Positions 8,882 through 17,498 are shown, counted from the first letter of the stretch. The stretch is 64,000 nt of DNA from Anaerolineaceae bacterium (GCA_009885945.1 VFJR01000043.1:1-64000), one strand, 5' to 3'. Numbers and translations: made by a program. Notes: a model not told the origin generated them from the letters alone.

Positions 8882-8890
8882 AAAGAAGTT

Positions 8891-8936
8891 ACAGGTTTGC
8901 AGGTTGAAAGTTGCAAGTCAAAACCTGTAAACCTGT
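8891..8936 (+). repeat. Intercistronic hairpin between btuF and btuC
   Basis: Two 15-base arms (8891-8905 and 8922-8936, AACCTGTAAACCTGT) pair fully in RNA with one G-U, enclosing a 16-base loop. It looks like a dispersed palindrome (ACAGGTTT...AAACCTGT) lodged inside the operon rather than a terminator, because no T-run follows. Confidence 0.75.
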
Positions 8937-8967
8937 TATTCATAATTTACTTCGTCTATTCTCACTC

Positions 8968-9963
8968 ATGCCCCGCATCTCTTATCTTTCTTCTTTCATC
9001 TTTCTTGTAATCGCTCTGACCCTTAGCATTGCGATTGGATCTGTATTCATTCCACTTAACGATTTATGGAATGTACTACATGGAAAAGGAAGCGCGGTCA
9101 TGCAAAGTATTATTTGGGATATTCGTATGCCGCGCACAGTGCTGGTCTTACTCACTGGCGCGGCATTAAGTATTAGCGGCGCATCGTATCAGGGCTTATT
9201 CCGCAATCCGCTCGCGGATCCATTTCTTATTGGGGTTGCATCAGGCGCTGGGCTTGGCGCTGTAATTGCATTATCGATTAAATGGCAATATTCATTCTGG
9301 GGCTTGATAGCAGTTCCACTTTCTGCATTTGGCATGGCATTAATTACAGTAGTCATCGTGTATTTCATGGCACGCATTGGTCAAACAGTCCCCACTACAA
9401 ACTTGATTCTTGCAGGCGTTGCGGTTTCCTCTTTTGCAACATCGTTAACTTCATTTCTTATGCTGCGTTCATCAGATGAATTACGCCGCGCACTAGGCTG
9501 GATGATGGGCGGCTCTATTCAAAATGGTTGGCAATCTGTTTTTGCAATTTTCCCTTTTCTCATCATTGGCACAACAATTCTGCTTCTCAGCGGACATGCA
9601 CTTAATCTCCTCCAATTTGGTGATGATCAAGCTCAACAACTTGGATTGAACGTCAGCCGCGCCCGCGCCTTGATTCTGATCGCCGCATCACTCGTCACAG
9701 CTACAGCCGTTTCTTTCTCGGGCATTATCGGCTTTATCGGCTTGGTTGTTCCTCACCTTATGCGCCTATGGTTCGGTGCAGACTATCGAAATTTATTGCC
9801 GCTTAGTTTAATCAACGGCGGAACAGCATTATTACTTGCAGATATTCTTTCACGTGTCGTGCTCGCCCCGCAAGAAATCCCCGTTGGCATCATCACCGCC
9901 CTAGCAGGCGCGCCATTTTTTTTGTGGGTGTTGCGCAGGTCAAAAAATCAAGGCTTTTGGTAA
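8968..9963 (+). CDS. btuC: Corrinoid ABC transporter permease BtuC
   Basis: A 331-residue FecCD-family permease with about ten membrane segments. Family signatures include RMPRTVLVLLTGAALSISGA, FRNPLADPFLIGVASGAG and GLVVPHLMRLWFGADYR (the coupling region that contacts BtuD). I place the start at ATG 8968, which matches family N-termini. An upstream in-frame TTG at 8911 lies in the loop of the intercistronic hairpin and would add 19 non-homologous residues. Neither start has a strong ribosome binding site. With btuF and btuD it completes a B12 importer. Confidence 0.88.
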   Translation: MPRISYLSSFIFLVIALTLSIAIGSVFIPLNDLWNVLHGKGSAVMQSIIWDIRMPRTVLVLLTGAALSISGASYQGLFRNPLADPFLIGVASGAGLGAVIALSIKWQYSFWGLIAVPLSAFGMALITVVIVYFMARIGQTVPTTNLILAGVAVSSFATSLTSFLMLRSSDELRRALGWMMGGSIQNGWQSVFAIFPFLIIGTTILLLSGHALNLLQFGDDQAQQLGLNVSRARALILIAASLVTATAVSFSGIIGFIGLVVPHLMRLWFGADYRNLLPLSLINGGTALLLADILSRVVLAPQEIPVGIITALAGAPFFLWVLRRSKNQGFW

Positions 9964-10009
9964 ACGCATCATATAATACCTGCTGCATAATAACAATTAA
10001 AATATAAAT

Positions 10010-10783
10010 ATGCTTACAATAAAAAACATCTCCGTCTTTTATGGAAAACGACAAATCCTGCATAACATCAACTTGGATGTAAACCCAGGGGAAATTCTCG
10101 CGCTGATCGGTCCCAACGGCGCGGGAAAATCAACATTGATCCGTGCCATCAGCGGAGTCATTCCCATTAAAAGTGGTGATGTCTATGTGGATGATATAAA
10201 TATTACATCTCTATCCTCTATGCAGCGCGCGCGAAAAATATCAGTGGTACCGCAAGCTGTATCAGTGCCGCCAGCCTTCACAGTTTGGGAAACGGTTTTG
10301 CTCGGACGGACACCCTATCTCAATTTTTTGGGGCAAGCCTCAGCGCAGGATGAGGCGTTGGCGCATCTCGTACTTGAACAGGTAGATTGCCTTCATCTGA
10401 TAAACTCCCACATCACCGAAATCTCTGGCGGTGAACAACAACGTGTCCTGCTGGCTCGTGCGCTTGTGCAAGATACACCAATTTTATTAATGGATGAACC
10501 CACGGCTCATCTTGATTTACGCCATCAGTTAGATTTATTGAAGCTGATCACCAAACATGCCCGTGAAAAAAATATAACCGTACTAATTGCACTGCATGAT
10601 TTAAATCTAGCATCTCTATTTGCAGATAAAATTGCTATTGTTCAAAATGGGCAACTTTGTGTAGCAGGCACGCCCAAAGAAACACTTACAGAAGAAATAT
10701 TAAATTCAATTTATAACGTACCGGTGCGTATCAGCCATCATCCAGATACCGGTACGCCTTTGGTTATTCCACAAATTGGATAA
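10010..10783 (+). CDS. btuD: Corrinoid ABC transporter ATPase BtuD
   Basis: A 257-residue ABC ATPase with Walker A GPNGAGKST, signature ISGGEQQRV, Walker B ILLMDEPTAHLD and the switch histidine in LIALHDLNLA. Its length and sequence fit the FecE/BtuD/HmuV group. It powers import through BtuC. The gene lies 46 bp after btuC and 27 bp before cobO, within the riboswitch-controlled operon. A TATAAT at 9972-9977 in the gap could be an internal promoter but has no clear -35. Confidence 0.9.
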   Translation: MLTIKNISVFYGKRQILHNINLDVNPGEILALIGPNGAGKSTLIRAISGVIPIKSGDVYVDDINITSLSSMQRARKISVVPQAVSVPPAFTVWETVLLGRTPYLNFLGQASAQDEALAHLVLEQVDCLHLINSHITEISGGEQQRVLLARALVQDTPILLMDEPTAHLDLRHQLDLLKLITKHAREKNITVLIALHDLNLASLFADKIAIVQNGQLCVAGTPKETLTEEILNSIYNVPVRISHHPDTGTPLVIPQIG

Positions 10784-10810
10784 CGAATCATCCTCTTTCA
10801 AGGAGAAAAA

Positions 10811-11332
10811 ATGAAAAAGGGATTGCTTATCGTAAATACAGGCGACGGAAAAGGAAAATCCACCGCTGCGTTCGGCATGGTCTTGCGCGCATGGGGACGT
10901 GGTTTTCGCATTTGCGTAATTCAGTTTATAAAAGCAGAAACAGGGCAATGGGGCGAGATCAAAGCTGCGAAAAAACTTGGCATCGAATGGCATACAACAG
11001 GCGATGGTTTTACGTGGACATCCAAAGATATGGACGAAACCATTGCGCGCGCGCGTCGTGGCTGGGAACTTGCCAAAGAAAAAATATCCAGCAATCAATA
11101 CGATTTGATCGTGCTAGATGAATTTACTTACACAATGGTATACGACTGGTTAAATATAGACGATGTAATGGAATGGCTGCGCCTCAATCGCCCCCCAAAC
11201 CTGCATCTTGTAATCACCGGCAGATCTGCCCCTCAAGCTTTAATTGAACACGCAGACCTTGTTACCGAAATGAATCCCGTTAAGCACCCTTATGATCAGG
11301 GAATCGTAGCACAGGCAGGAGTCGAGTTTTAA
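10811..11332 (+). CDS. cobO: Cob(I)alamin adenosyltransferase, CobA/CobO type
   Basis: A 173-residue P-loop enzyme ([10 protein letters not shown] at ~10-19) of the CobA/CobO/BtuR family, with [15 protein letters not shown] and [19 protein letters not shown]. It transfers the adenosyl group of ATP to cob(I)alamin, making the coenzyme form. AAGGAG precedes the ATG. As the last gene of the btu operon it turns salvaged corrinoid into AdoCbl. Its stop lies 8 bp from the convergent ABC-F stop; only a 6-bp hairpin (AGGGAT/ATCCCT) separates them. Confidence 0.93.
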   Translation: MKKGLLIVNTGDGKGKSTAAFGMVLRAWGRGFRICVIQFIKAETGQWGEIKAAKKLGIEWHTTGDGFTWTSKDMDETIARARRGWELAKEKISSNQYDLIVLDEFTYTMVYDWLNIDDVMEWLRLNRPPNLHLVITGRSAPQALIEHADLVTEMNPVKHPYDQGIVAQAGVEF

Positions 11333-11340
11333 GGGATTTT

Positions 11341-13356
11341 TTATCCCTGTAACTCTTCCCACTGCGCCAGTGTACCGTCCATTTCTTTTTGCACACGATC
11401 ATATTCTTTCGCTAGGTTTACCACTTCACCAGCATCTCTCGGAGGATTTCCCAACTTCAAGCCAAGTTCGCTTAGCAGCAACTCAAGCTCGGCGATCTTT
11501 TTTTCCAAGCCTTGCACTTGAGTGCTTTTTTTTCTATCATCTTTTTTACTCGCGCTTTTAGTACCTGCGCCTTTAGGTTTTTCAACAACAGTATGCAAAT
11601 TATTAGTAGCTTGTTTCTGCGCCGCCATAAATGCTAGATATTCTTTATTTTCGCGCTCTGCTCTTTGTTCTGAGTATGTTCCCTTAAAGACAGTCAAATG
11701 AGAATCATCCACGTCAATTTCCCATATCTGAGTAGCAACAGCATCCACCAAATAACGGTCATGCGTAACAAGCAGGATCGTTCCATCGAAATCATCCAAA
11801 ACCGATTCCAATACTTCTTGAGATGGAATATCCAAGTGATTCGTTGGCTCATCCAATAACAAAAAGTTTGTATCCTGTAAAGCAAGTTTCGCCAGCGCCA
11901 AACGCCCGCGCTCACCGCCAGAGAGCATGCCTACTTTTTTATGCACATCATCGCCGCTAAATAAATATTTACCAAGGTAATCGCGGATCTTGCCCGGCAG
12001 CCATTGCGGCGTCACGGTTTCTATTTCTTCGATAATTGTGTTTTTAGGATTCAAGCCTTCGTGCGCCTGCGCAAAATAACCAACATGCAAGCTTGTGCCA
12101 AGGATCACTTCGCCGCCTAGTGGTTCAAGCTGACCCAAAATTGTTTTCAAGAATGTAGATTTCCCAGCACCGTTGGGCCCAATTAAAGCAACACAATCCT
12201 GCCGTCGTAGTTCAAGGTTAGGAGTTTTAAATAATAATTTATCTGGGAAGCCCACTTGTAAATTTTTTGTACGAATCACCACATCCCCTGAGCGTTTTTC
12301 AGAACCAAGCCTCAAATGTAAATTAGGCAATTGACGTACAGGTGACCGCAACGCACGGATACGGCGATCTGCCTCATCTACCCCAAGGATAGAGGTCGTT
12401 ACAGAAATTTCGCCAGCGGTCTCGCTCCATTTTTGATTGAGCGCTGCTTCAAAGCCAATTTGTTCAATGGCTTGGATAATGCGCGACATTCTTTTTAGTT
12501 TGCCCTTGGCTTGTAAAACGTTTTGACCCGCCACATTTTTTCTGATGTATTCCATTTCCTTCATCAATTTTTCTTTTTCGCTTTCGAACACTTCTTGCCT
12601 GCGGGCAATTCGTTCTTCACGTTGTTTTAAATATGCGCTGTAATTTCCGTTATACATTTCATAACCGCCAGGCAGTAATTCCAAAATAACGTTGCTGGCT
12701 TTATCAAGAAAGTAACGGTCATGTGAAACAATAATGGCAGAACCTTCCCACTGATTCAAATACCCCTCAAGCCATTCCACGGCGCGAATGTCGAGGTGAT
12801 TGGTCGGCTCATCGAGCAGAAGCAAGTCTGGGTTCGAGAGCAGGAGGCGCGCTAAAAAGGCGCGGGTGCGCTGTCCGCCGGAGAGATGGTTTAAAGATAA
12901 AGTGTAATCATCTTCATCAAACCCTAAACCAGTAAGCACTTGTTTGATGCGTGTGGTGTACGTATATCCGCCGCGCCGTTCAAATTCTTCTTGCAATTTT
13001 CCATATTCTTCAAGCACTTCAGGCTGAGTCGCCATTAACTCTTCAAGGCGGTGCATTTCTTCCTGTTGTTTAATTAATTCATCAAAGGCAGAATGACACG
13101 CATCCCAAAGCGTGCCCGCCATTTTAAAATCTGCCTCTTGCGATAAATAACCGATTCGAACTCCGCGTGCGCGGGATACTGACCCCGCCGAGCTTTCATC
13201 TTCGCCTGCAACGATTCGAAGTAATGTCGTCTTGCCCACCCCATTTGGACCGACAAGCCCCAAGCGTGAACCCTTCTCAACAGAGAAGGTTAGGTTAGCG
13301 AAAATATCAGTCGCACCATAAGATTTTGTAAGAGATGACAGAGAAATAATTGACAT
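11341..13356 (-). CDS. ABC-F family ATPase (Uup/YdiF type)
   Basis: A 671-residue protein with two ABC ATPase domains (first ~1-250, second ~365-560), each with Walker A (GPNGVGKTT, GPNGAGKST), signature (LSGGQRTR, LSGGERGR) and Walker B ending LLDEPTNHLD. An interdomain linker (~240-320) is charged and helical, and a C-terminal Lys-rich segment plus coiled coil (~600-671) matches the Uup-type tail. No membrane segments are present, as expected for ABC-F ribosome-acting proteins. Which ABC-F subfamily it belongs to, and whether it gives antibiotic protection, cannot be decided by eye. Confidence 0.9.
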   Translation of the reverse strand: MSIISLSSLTKSYGATDIFANLTFSVEKGSRLGLVGPNGVGKTTLLRIVAGEDESSAGSVSRARGVRIGYLSQEADFKMAGTLWDACHSAFDELIKQQEEMHRLEELMATQPEVLEEYGKLQEEFERRGGYTYTTRIKQVLTGLGFDEDDYTLSLNHLSGGQRTRAFLARLLLSNPDLLLLDEPTNHLDIRAVEWLEGYLNQWEGSAIIVSHDRYFLDKASNVILELLPGGYEMYNGNYSAYLKQREERIARRQEVFESEKEKLMKEMEYIRKNVAGQNVLQAKGKLKRMSRIIQAIEQIGFEAALNQKWSETAGEISVTTSILGVDEADRRIRALRSPVRQLPNLHLRLGSEKRSGDVVIRTKNLQVGFPDKLLFKTPNLELRRQDCVALIGPNGAGKSTFLKTILGQLEPLGGEVILGTSLHVGYFAQAHEGLNPKNTIIEEIETVTPQWLPGKIRDYLGKYLFSGDDVHKKVGMLSGGERGRLALAKLALQDTNFLLLDEPTNHLDIPSQEVLESVLDDFDGTILLVTHDRYLVDAVATQIWEIDVDDSHLTVFKGTYSEQRAERENKEYLAFMAAQKQATNNLHTVVEKPKGAGTKSASKKDDRKKSTQVQGLEKKIAELELLLSELGLKLGNPPRDAGEVVNLAKEYDRVQKEMDGTLAQWEELQG

Positions 13357-13410
13357 GTTTTGTTTTCTTTAAACGACTGTGCATTTTATCTTAATTTGTG
13401 AAATTAAGGA

Positions 13411-13456
13411 CAAAAAAACAAGCAGGGAGTTTTTTCAATCTCCATTGCTTGTTTTG
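13411..13456 (-). terminator. Intrinsic terminator after the NBR1-Ig-like genes
   Basis: Read on the minus strand, AAAACAAGCA at 13446-13455 pairs with the complement at 13415-13424, with an inner GGAG/CTCC stem, and is followed by seven T. It lies 60 bp past the stop at 13518 and before the ABC-F gene. Confidence 0.75.
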
Positions 13457-13517
13457 TGAGCGACAGATACTATCTTTGTATTAGTGATTACTTAGCATAT
13501 TATATCTAACAATCCTA

Positions 13518-14318
13518 TTATTTAACCGTAATATTAACATTCAATGCGCAAAAGTAAACTTTTCCAACTCGCAGCTTCCACGTGATAGGAATTGTCCCTA
13601 TGATAGTAGCTTCCATGGGCACTGAAATTGTGATTTGTTCGCCACGATTAACATTCTTATCAATATCATAATCAACTTCAAACACCTTTACATTACCTGC
13701 CGCATACACAACATCAACTGAGGTTTGACTCCAATCGGGTCCTGTATTATTTACAACCCATTTAATTGTAAACCCTTGACCTATAGCGTAATCCATATTT
13801 GGCACGCGTTCTACCGATACTATTTGACAATTGTATCCCGCTGGATTCGTGAGGTAGGCGTTATCTTCCACTAGTGCCGTTTTGGTTTTCTTATTCGCCG
13901 GAGTGGTTGCAGCCACACCTTTCCTAGGAGTTTTAGTAGGAGTTCTAGAAGGTGTCCACTTTGGAACTATATATAAGGTTGGAGATTCATAAACAAAAGG
14001 AATGGATTCGCCAGGCAATGGTGTTTTATTCGATTTTGTTGGCGCCCCTCCAAGAGGAGTGTTAGTTAATGTAAACGTGGGAGTATAAAACTGAGACGTC
14101 TGTGTACCCGAAACACCTGCAGTTTGAGAGGCAGCTGCTATCGCTGTGTCAAAAATAATAGTGTTAATTGCTTCTGGTGCTAATGGGCTTGAGGTTGGGA
14201 CGTCTGGCAAAGAGGCGGGTACTGTATAAATTGTGCGCAAAAGCACAAAAATAATCGCACATCCCAACAGAAAGAATATGCCAAAACCTAAATACAATCT
14301 ATTATTTTTCTTTTTCAT
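13518..14318 (-). CDS. Membrane-anchored NBR1-Ig-like domain protein
   Basis: A 266-residue protein with a Lys/Asn N-terminus, a membrane segment at ~8-30, a long Thr/Pro/Ser-rich spacer (~35-155, with PTFTLTNTP and PSRTPTKTPRK) and a C-terminal beta domain (~160-266). That domain contains QGFTIKWVVNNTGPDWSQ, resembling NBR1-Ig-like (next-to-BRCA1 central) domains common in Anaerolineae surface proteins, and two cysteines (CQIV, CALN) that could bridge. LLGC inside the membrane segment is unlikely to be a lipobox because the hydrophobic stretch continues after it. Paralogue of the next gene; function unknown, probably exposed on the cell surface. Confidence 0.65.
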   Translation of the reverse strand: MKKKNNRLYLGFGIFFLLGCAIIFVLLRTIYTVPASLPDVPTSSPLAPEAINTIIFDTAIAAASQTAGVSGTQTSQFYTPTFTLTNTPLGGAPTKSNKTPLPGESIPFVYESPTLYIVPKWTPSRTPTKTPRKGVAATTPANKKTKTALVEDNAYLTNPAGYNCQIVSVERVPNMDYAIGQGFTIKWVVNNTGPDWSQTSVDVVYAAGNVKVFEVDYDIDKNVNRGEQITISVPMEATIIGTIPITWKLRVGKVYFCALNVNITVK

Positions 14319-14332
14319 TTCATTAATATTGT

Positions 14333-14364
14333 AATACAGGTTCGGAAATACCCGAACCTGTATT
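14333..14364 (-). repeat. Intercistronic hairpin between the two NBR1-Ig-like genes
   Basis: A perfect 13-bp inverted repeat (14333-14345 and 14352-14364, core CAGGTTCGG/CCGAACCTG) with a 6-base loop, about 15 bp ahead of the downstream start. There is no T-run, so it is more likely an RNA stability or attenuating structure than a terminator. Confidence 0.7.
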
Positions 14365-14374
14365 GAATATAAAA

Positions 14375-15061
14375 CTACTCAAATGAGACGATAATTGCCT
14401 TATAGGGTTTACAAAATCTAACGCCATCTCCTTGGATAGCCCATTGCATCAAAAATGTTACTGGGTGATCGTAGGTAACCCCTTCACTGGGAGATGTTGC
14501 ATCCAAGCGTAATACAATGCTTTCTCCAGGGGCTACATTCACCCCAAGAGGATAGGCTGGGGTGCTAGAATAATTTGTGCCAGTGAAGAACGAAAACATC
14601 CATGTTGCATCCCATTTTATTGTACCGGTGTTTTTGACAGTCCATGTGATATCAAATTCTTTATTGGGTTTAAATACCGTACCATCTCCGGGCTTCTCAT
14701 AGGTAACTGTACAATTATATTTTGAAGGGGTTGGCTGTGGTTTACTACCACCTCCACCTCCACCACTACTTGGAACATTCGTTGGAGACGGGATAAAAAC
14801 CGGTGTAAGCGTGGGAACAGGCGTTTCTGTGGCGGTTGGAGTTAAGGTCACTTGCGCTTGCAAAGTTTGCGCAACAGATGTTCCCACCTGATTTTGGGTA
14901 TCAATCGTTTGTGCGACTGCTGTGTCTACTTGAGCTTGGATGTCTACAGGCGTATTTTGCACCTGATTTGTATCCTCTGTAGGGGTGGCGGTAGTAATAC
15001 ACGCACTTAAGGATATTGCAAAAATAAGCAAAAGAATAGTCAATCGATTCGTGTTACGCAT
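14375..15061 (-). CDS. NBR1-Ig-like domain lipoprotein
   Basis: A 228-residue lipoprotein (signal residues 1-20, lipobox LSAC, Cys21). A Gln/Val/Thr-rich stretch with near repeats (QAQVDTAVAQTIDTQNQVG) and a Thr/Pro spacer with a run of six glycines lead to a C-terminal NBR1-Ig-like domain (~118-228, DITWTVKNTGTIKWDATW, PGESIVLRLDATSP). GAAGGAGAT precedes the start. It is paralogous to the adjacent membrane-anchored protein and lies downstream of kamA. NBR1-Ig-like domains are all-beta protein-binding modules; the partner is unknown. Confidence 0.7.
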   Translation of the reverse strand: MRNTNRLTILLLIFAISLSACITTATPTEDTNQVQNTPVDIQAQVDTAVAQTIDTQNQVGTSVAQTLQAQVTLTPTATETPVPTLTPVFIPSPTNVPSSGGGGGGSKPQPTPSKYNCTVTYEKPGDGTVFKPNKEFDITWTVKNTGTIKWDATWMFSFFTGTNYSSTPAYPLGVNVAPGESIVLRLDATSPSEGVTYDHPVTFLMQWAIQGDGVRFCKPYKAIIVSFE

Positions 15062-15081
15062 ATTTCATCTCCTTCATTATT

Positions 15082-15112
15082 GGGTATGGAAAATTTAGGA
15101 CTTTCCATACCC
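15082..15112 (-). repeat. Intercistronic hairpin after kamA
   Basis: An 11-bp perfect inverted repeat (15082-15092 with 15102-15112, core GGGTATGGAAA), with AT-rich extensions on both sides. It lies in the 60-bp gap between kamA and the lipoprotein gene, just before the lipoprotein's ribosome binding site, and lacks a T-run. Confidence 0.7.
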
Positions 15113-15121
15113 ATTATTAAA

Positions 15122-16453
15122 CTATTTTGGTTCGCTTGAACCAATACCAAGCGGTTTCCATTTTGCTTCATCTTTAAGGCGATGTTGCAATCCGCCACGC
15201 TCATGTAACGCATCAAAGCCTTCTGGCTTGATGAACATATTATCACCTTCAAGCAAACCTGTAATCCCAGACTGACCTGGCTCGGGTCTTTTATTCTGAC
15301 AAAACGCACAGGTCTTTGGATCATGTGACTTATATTCGGACGGCTCTTCGTACGAAGATATATATCCTTCATAGTTACGAACAATAATTTTGTGGTCAGA
15401 CATGCTCATAAGGTAGTTGGGCATAACTGGAATCTTACCACCTCCGCCGGGCGCATCCACGATAAATTGTGGAACTGCATAACCAGAAGTGTGACCTCGT
15501 AAAGCTTCAATAATCTCAATGCCTTTTGCAACAGGTGTGCGAAAATGTCCCGAACCTTCCACAAGGTCACATTGATATAAATAATAAGGGCGCACGCGAA
15601 TACGAGTGAGTTTTTGAACTAACTCGCGCTGCATATGTACGCAATCATTGACACCTGCGAGCAATACAGATTGGTTGCCTAAGGGAATTCCAACACGGCT
15701 CATACGATCACATGCATCGGCAAGCTCTTGTGTAATTTCAACTGGGTGATTGACGTGTATGTTTAACCACAATGGGTGGTACTTGGCCAGCATATCACAT
15801 AATTCTTGAGTGACGCGCATGGGCATAAAAACAGGCACCCGTGAACCAATACGGATGATTTCAATGTGCGGGATTTCACGTAAACGACTGAGCAATTCTT
15901 CCAAAATTTTGGGGGCGAGTACAAGCGGGTCGCCGCCAGAGAGCAGTACATCCCGAACTTGCGGGGTGCGCTTAAGATATTCGATTTGCATTTCAAAATC
16001 TTGGCGGTTAAAGGTTTGCCCTGGGTCACCTACAATGCGCGAGCGGGTGCAATAACGACAATAGGATGCACATTGAGTCGTTACCAGCATGAGAACTCTG
16101 TCAGGATAACGGTGAACAAGCCCGGGCACGGGAGAGTGGCGGTCTTCCGCAAGCGAATCTTCCATCATAGATGTAAAGGCATTCAACTCCTCAGACACAG
16201 GAATAATCTGCTTGCGAACTGGATCATTGGGGTCTTCTGGATCAATTAAGGAAATAAAGTAGGGCGTTACATCCACACGAAATAAACCTTGTGTATTTAA
16301 GGCTGTACGCTCAGACTCTGTGAGCGTAAGTACTTTATCAATATCTTCAGCAGAATTTAAGCGATGGCTTAATTGCCAGCGCCAATCGTTCCATTTTTCA
16401 TTGGGAACGTCTGCATAAATTGGGGCACGTTTTGAAATTATAGGGGTGGGCAT
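15122..16453 (-). CDS. kamA: Lysine 2,3-aminomutase, radical SAM
   Basis: A 443-residue radical SAM enzyme. CASYCRYC gives C128, C132 and C135 for the [4Fe-4S] cluster, SGGDPLVLAP is the SAM-contact region, and VDAPGGGGKIPV holds the PLP lysine. The C-terminal CAFCQNKRP fits the family's metal-binding tail. The enzyme interconverts L-alpha-lysine and L-beta-lysine, used in lysine fermentation or, with an acetyltransferase (AblB), to make the osmolyte N-epsilon-acetyl-beta-lysine. No ablB or fermentation gene is nearby, so the role is open; an EF-P-modifying EpmB is less likely because of the length and C-terminal extension. A strong GGAGG precedes the start. Confidence 0.9.
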   Translation of the reverse strand: MPTPIISKRAPIYADVPNEKWNDWRWQLSHRLNSAEDIDKVLTLTESERTALNTQGLFRVDVTPYFISLIDPEDPNDPVRKQIIPVSEELNAFTSMMEDSLAEDRHSPVPGLVHRYPDRVLMLVTTQCASYCRYCTRSRIVGDPGQTFNRQDFEMQIEYLKRTPQVRDVLLSGGDPLVLAPKILEELLSRLREIPHIEIIRIGSRVPVFMPMRVTQELCDMLAKYHPLWLNIHVNHPVEITQELADACDRMSRVGIPLGNQSVLLAGVNDCVHMQRELVQKLTRIRVRPYYLYQCDLVEGSGHFRTPVAKGIEIIEALRGHTSGYAVPQFIVDAPGGGGKIPVMPNYLMSMSDHKIIVRNYEGYISSYEEPSEYKSHDPKTCAFCQNKRPEPGQSGITGLLEGDNMFIKPEGFDALHERGGLQHRLKDEAKWKPLGIGSSEPK

Positions 16454-16495
16454 TTTTCCTCCGAAAGTTTTGGGATTGAACTTAAAACATTACAG

Positions 16496-16510
16496 GTGCA
16501 TACTATGCAC
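16496..16510. promoter_or_regulatory. Palindrome in the kamA/yebC divergent region
   Basis: GTGCATACTATGCAC is a perfect 7-bp inverted repeat around one base, 43 bp upstream of the kamA start. Size and position suit a dimeric repressor operator, but no regulator gene is adjacent. The rest of the 16454-16695 gap shows only a -10 candidate (TATAAT at 16630-16635) for yebC. Confidence 0.35.
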
Positions 16511-16629
16511 ACGGAGGGTCATGGTCAGGACGAAAAAATCCTGCGGTTAATAAAAATACATCTTGGAAAGACATAAATAACATTGTAAAAGCAAATGAGA
16601 AGCGGGTCAATGTGCTTTAACCTGCATGG

Positions 16630-16635
16630 TATAAT
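16630..16635 (+). promoter_or_regulatory. Candidate -10 element for yebC
   Basis: A perfect TATAAT lies 60 bp upstream of the yebC start and is preceded by a G/T-rich stretch, but no good -35 is found at 16-18 bp spacing. Confidence 0.45.
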
Positions 16636-16695
16636 CTCGGCGCATTTGAAAAATTCACCATTTATCTAGGTTTAAAAAATTGAAGGAGAACGAAT

Positions 16696-17451
16696 ATGTC
16701 AGGTCATTCAAAATGGTCAACGATTAAGCGTAAAAAAGGCGTGGCAGACGCAAAACGAGGCGCCATTTTTACACGTCTTGCCCGTGAAATCGTCATTTCA
16801 TCCCGCGAAGGCGGCAGCGACATTGATTCTAATTTTCGTTTGCGACTCGCAGTAGATAAAGCTCGCGCAGAAAACATGCCCAAAGATAACATCGAACGCG
16901 CCATCAAACGCGGCGCCGGCGAAGATAAAGATGGCACAGTGTTTGAAGAAATCACCTTCGAAGGGTATGGACCGCATGGCTCGGCACTGATGGTCAACTG
17001 CGTTACAGATAACCGCAACCGCACAGTCCCGGAGATGCGTCACGCCTTCACAAAATATGGCGGCAACATGGCAGAGCCCGGCGCGGTGGGTTGGCAATTT
17101 GAGCGCAAATCATATTTCGCCTTCCCCTCTAGTCAATTCTCTTTTGATAAAGCCTTTGAACTCGGCATCACTGTAGGCGCTGATGATGTAGTAGACGGAG
17201 GCGAAACAATTGATATCTATGGTCCCGTCGAATCCTTCAAAACCATCGCTACTGCACTTCATCAAGTCCACGTTCATCCAGACGAAGCCGGCTTGCGCAT
17301 GATCGCCAAACAAGAGATCGAACTGGATGTAGAATCAACTTTGAAGTTCATGAAAATGGTTGAAGCCATTGAAGAACTCGACGATGTGCAAGATGTTTTC
17401 CACAACGTCAAAGTTTCAGACGAAGCGCTTGCCGCTCTTGAAGCTTCTTAA
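16696..17451 (+). CDS. yebC: YebC/TACO1 family protein
   Basis: A 251-residue protein that begins MSGHSKWSTIKRKKGVADAK, the unmistakable YebC N-terminus, with GGNMAEPGAVGWQFERK in the middle. The family was annotated as a transcriptional regulator, and more recent work points to help with translation of polyproline stretches. GAAGGAGAA precedes the ATG. The order yebC-ruvC-ruvA is widely conserved. A perfect palindrome follows at once and may end the yebC transcript. Confidence 0.93.
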   Translation: MSGHSKWSTIKRKKGVADAKRGAIFTRLAREIVISSREGGSDIDSNFRLRLAVDKARAENMPKDNIERAIKRGAGEDKDGTVFEEITFEGYGPHGSALMVNCVTDNRNRTVPEMRHAFTKYGGNMAEPGAVGWQFERKSYFAFPSSQFSFDKAFELGITVGADDVVDGGETIDIYGPVESFKTIATALHQVHVHPDEAGLRMIAKQEIELDVESTLKFMKMVEAIEELDDVQDVFHNVKVSDEALAALEAS

Positions 17452-17456
17452 CTCAT

Positions 17457-17494
17457 AAATTCAGATTTCAGAATTCTGAAATCTGAATTTTTTA
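17457..17494 (+). terminator. Perfect 34-bp palindrome with T-run after yebC
   Basis: Bases 17457-17490 are a perfect palindrome (17 bp per arm, core CAGAATTCTG) followed by further T. It starts 6 bp after the yebC stop and ends 9 bp before the ruvC ATG, so it could end yebC transcripts while leaving no room for a ruvC ribosome binding site. Confidence 0.7.
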
Positions 17495-17498
17495 TCCC

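Noticed and set aside
8911-8967. TTG start for btuC at 8911
   Set aside because: It falls in the loop of a hairpin and adds residues unlike the family; ATG 8968 fits better.
11332-11348. AGGGAT/ATCCCT hairpin between cobO and the ABC-F gene as a terminator
   Set aside because: Only 6 bp of stem with an all-T loop, too weak to call.
13860-14330. LLGC in the membrane-anchored NBR1 protein as a lipobox
   Set aside because: The hydrophobic stretch continues well beyond the Cys, which suits a transmembrane anchor rather than a signal peptidase II site.
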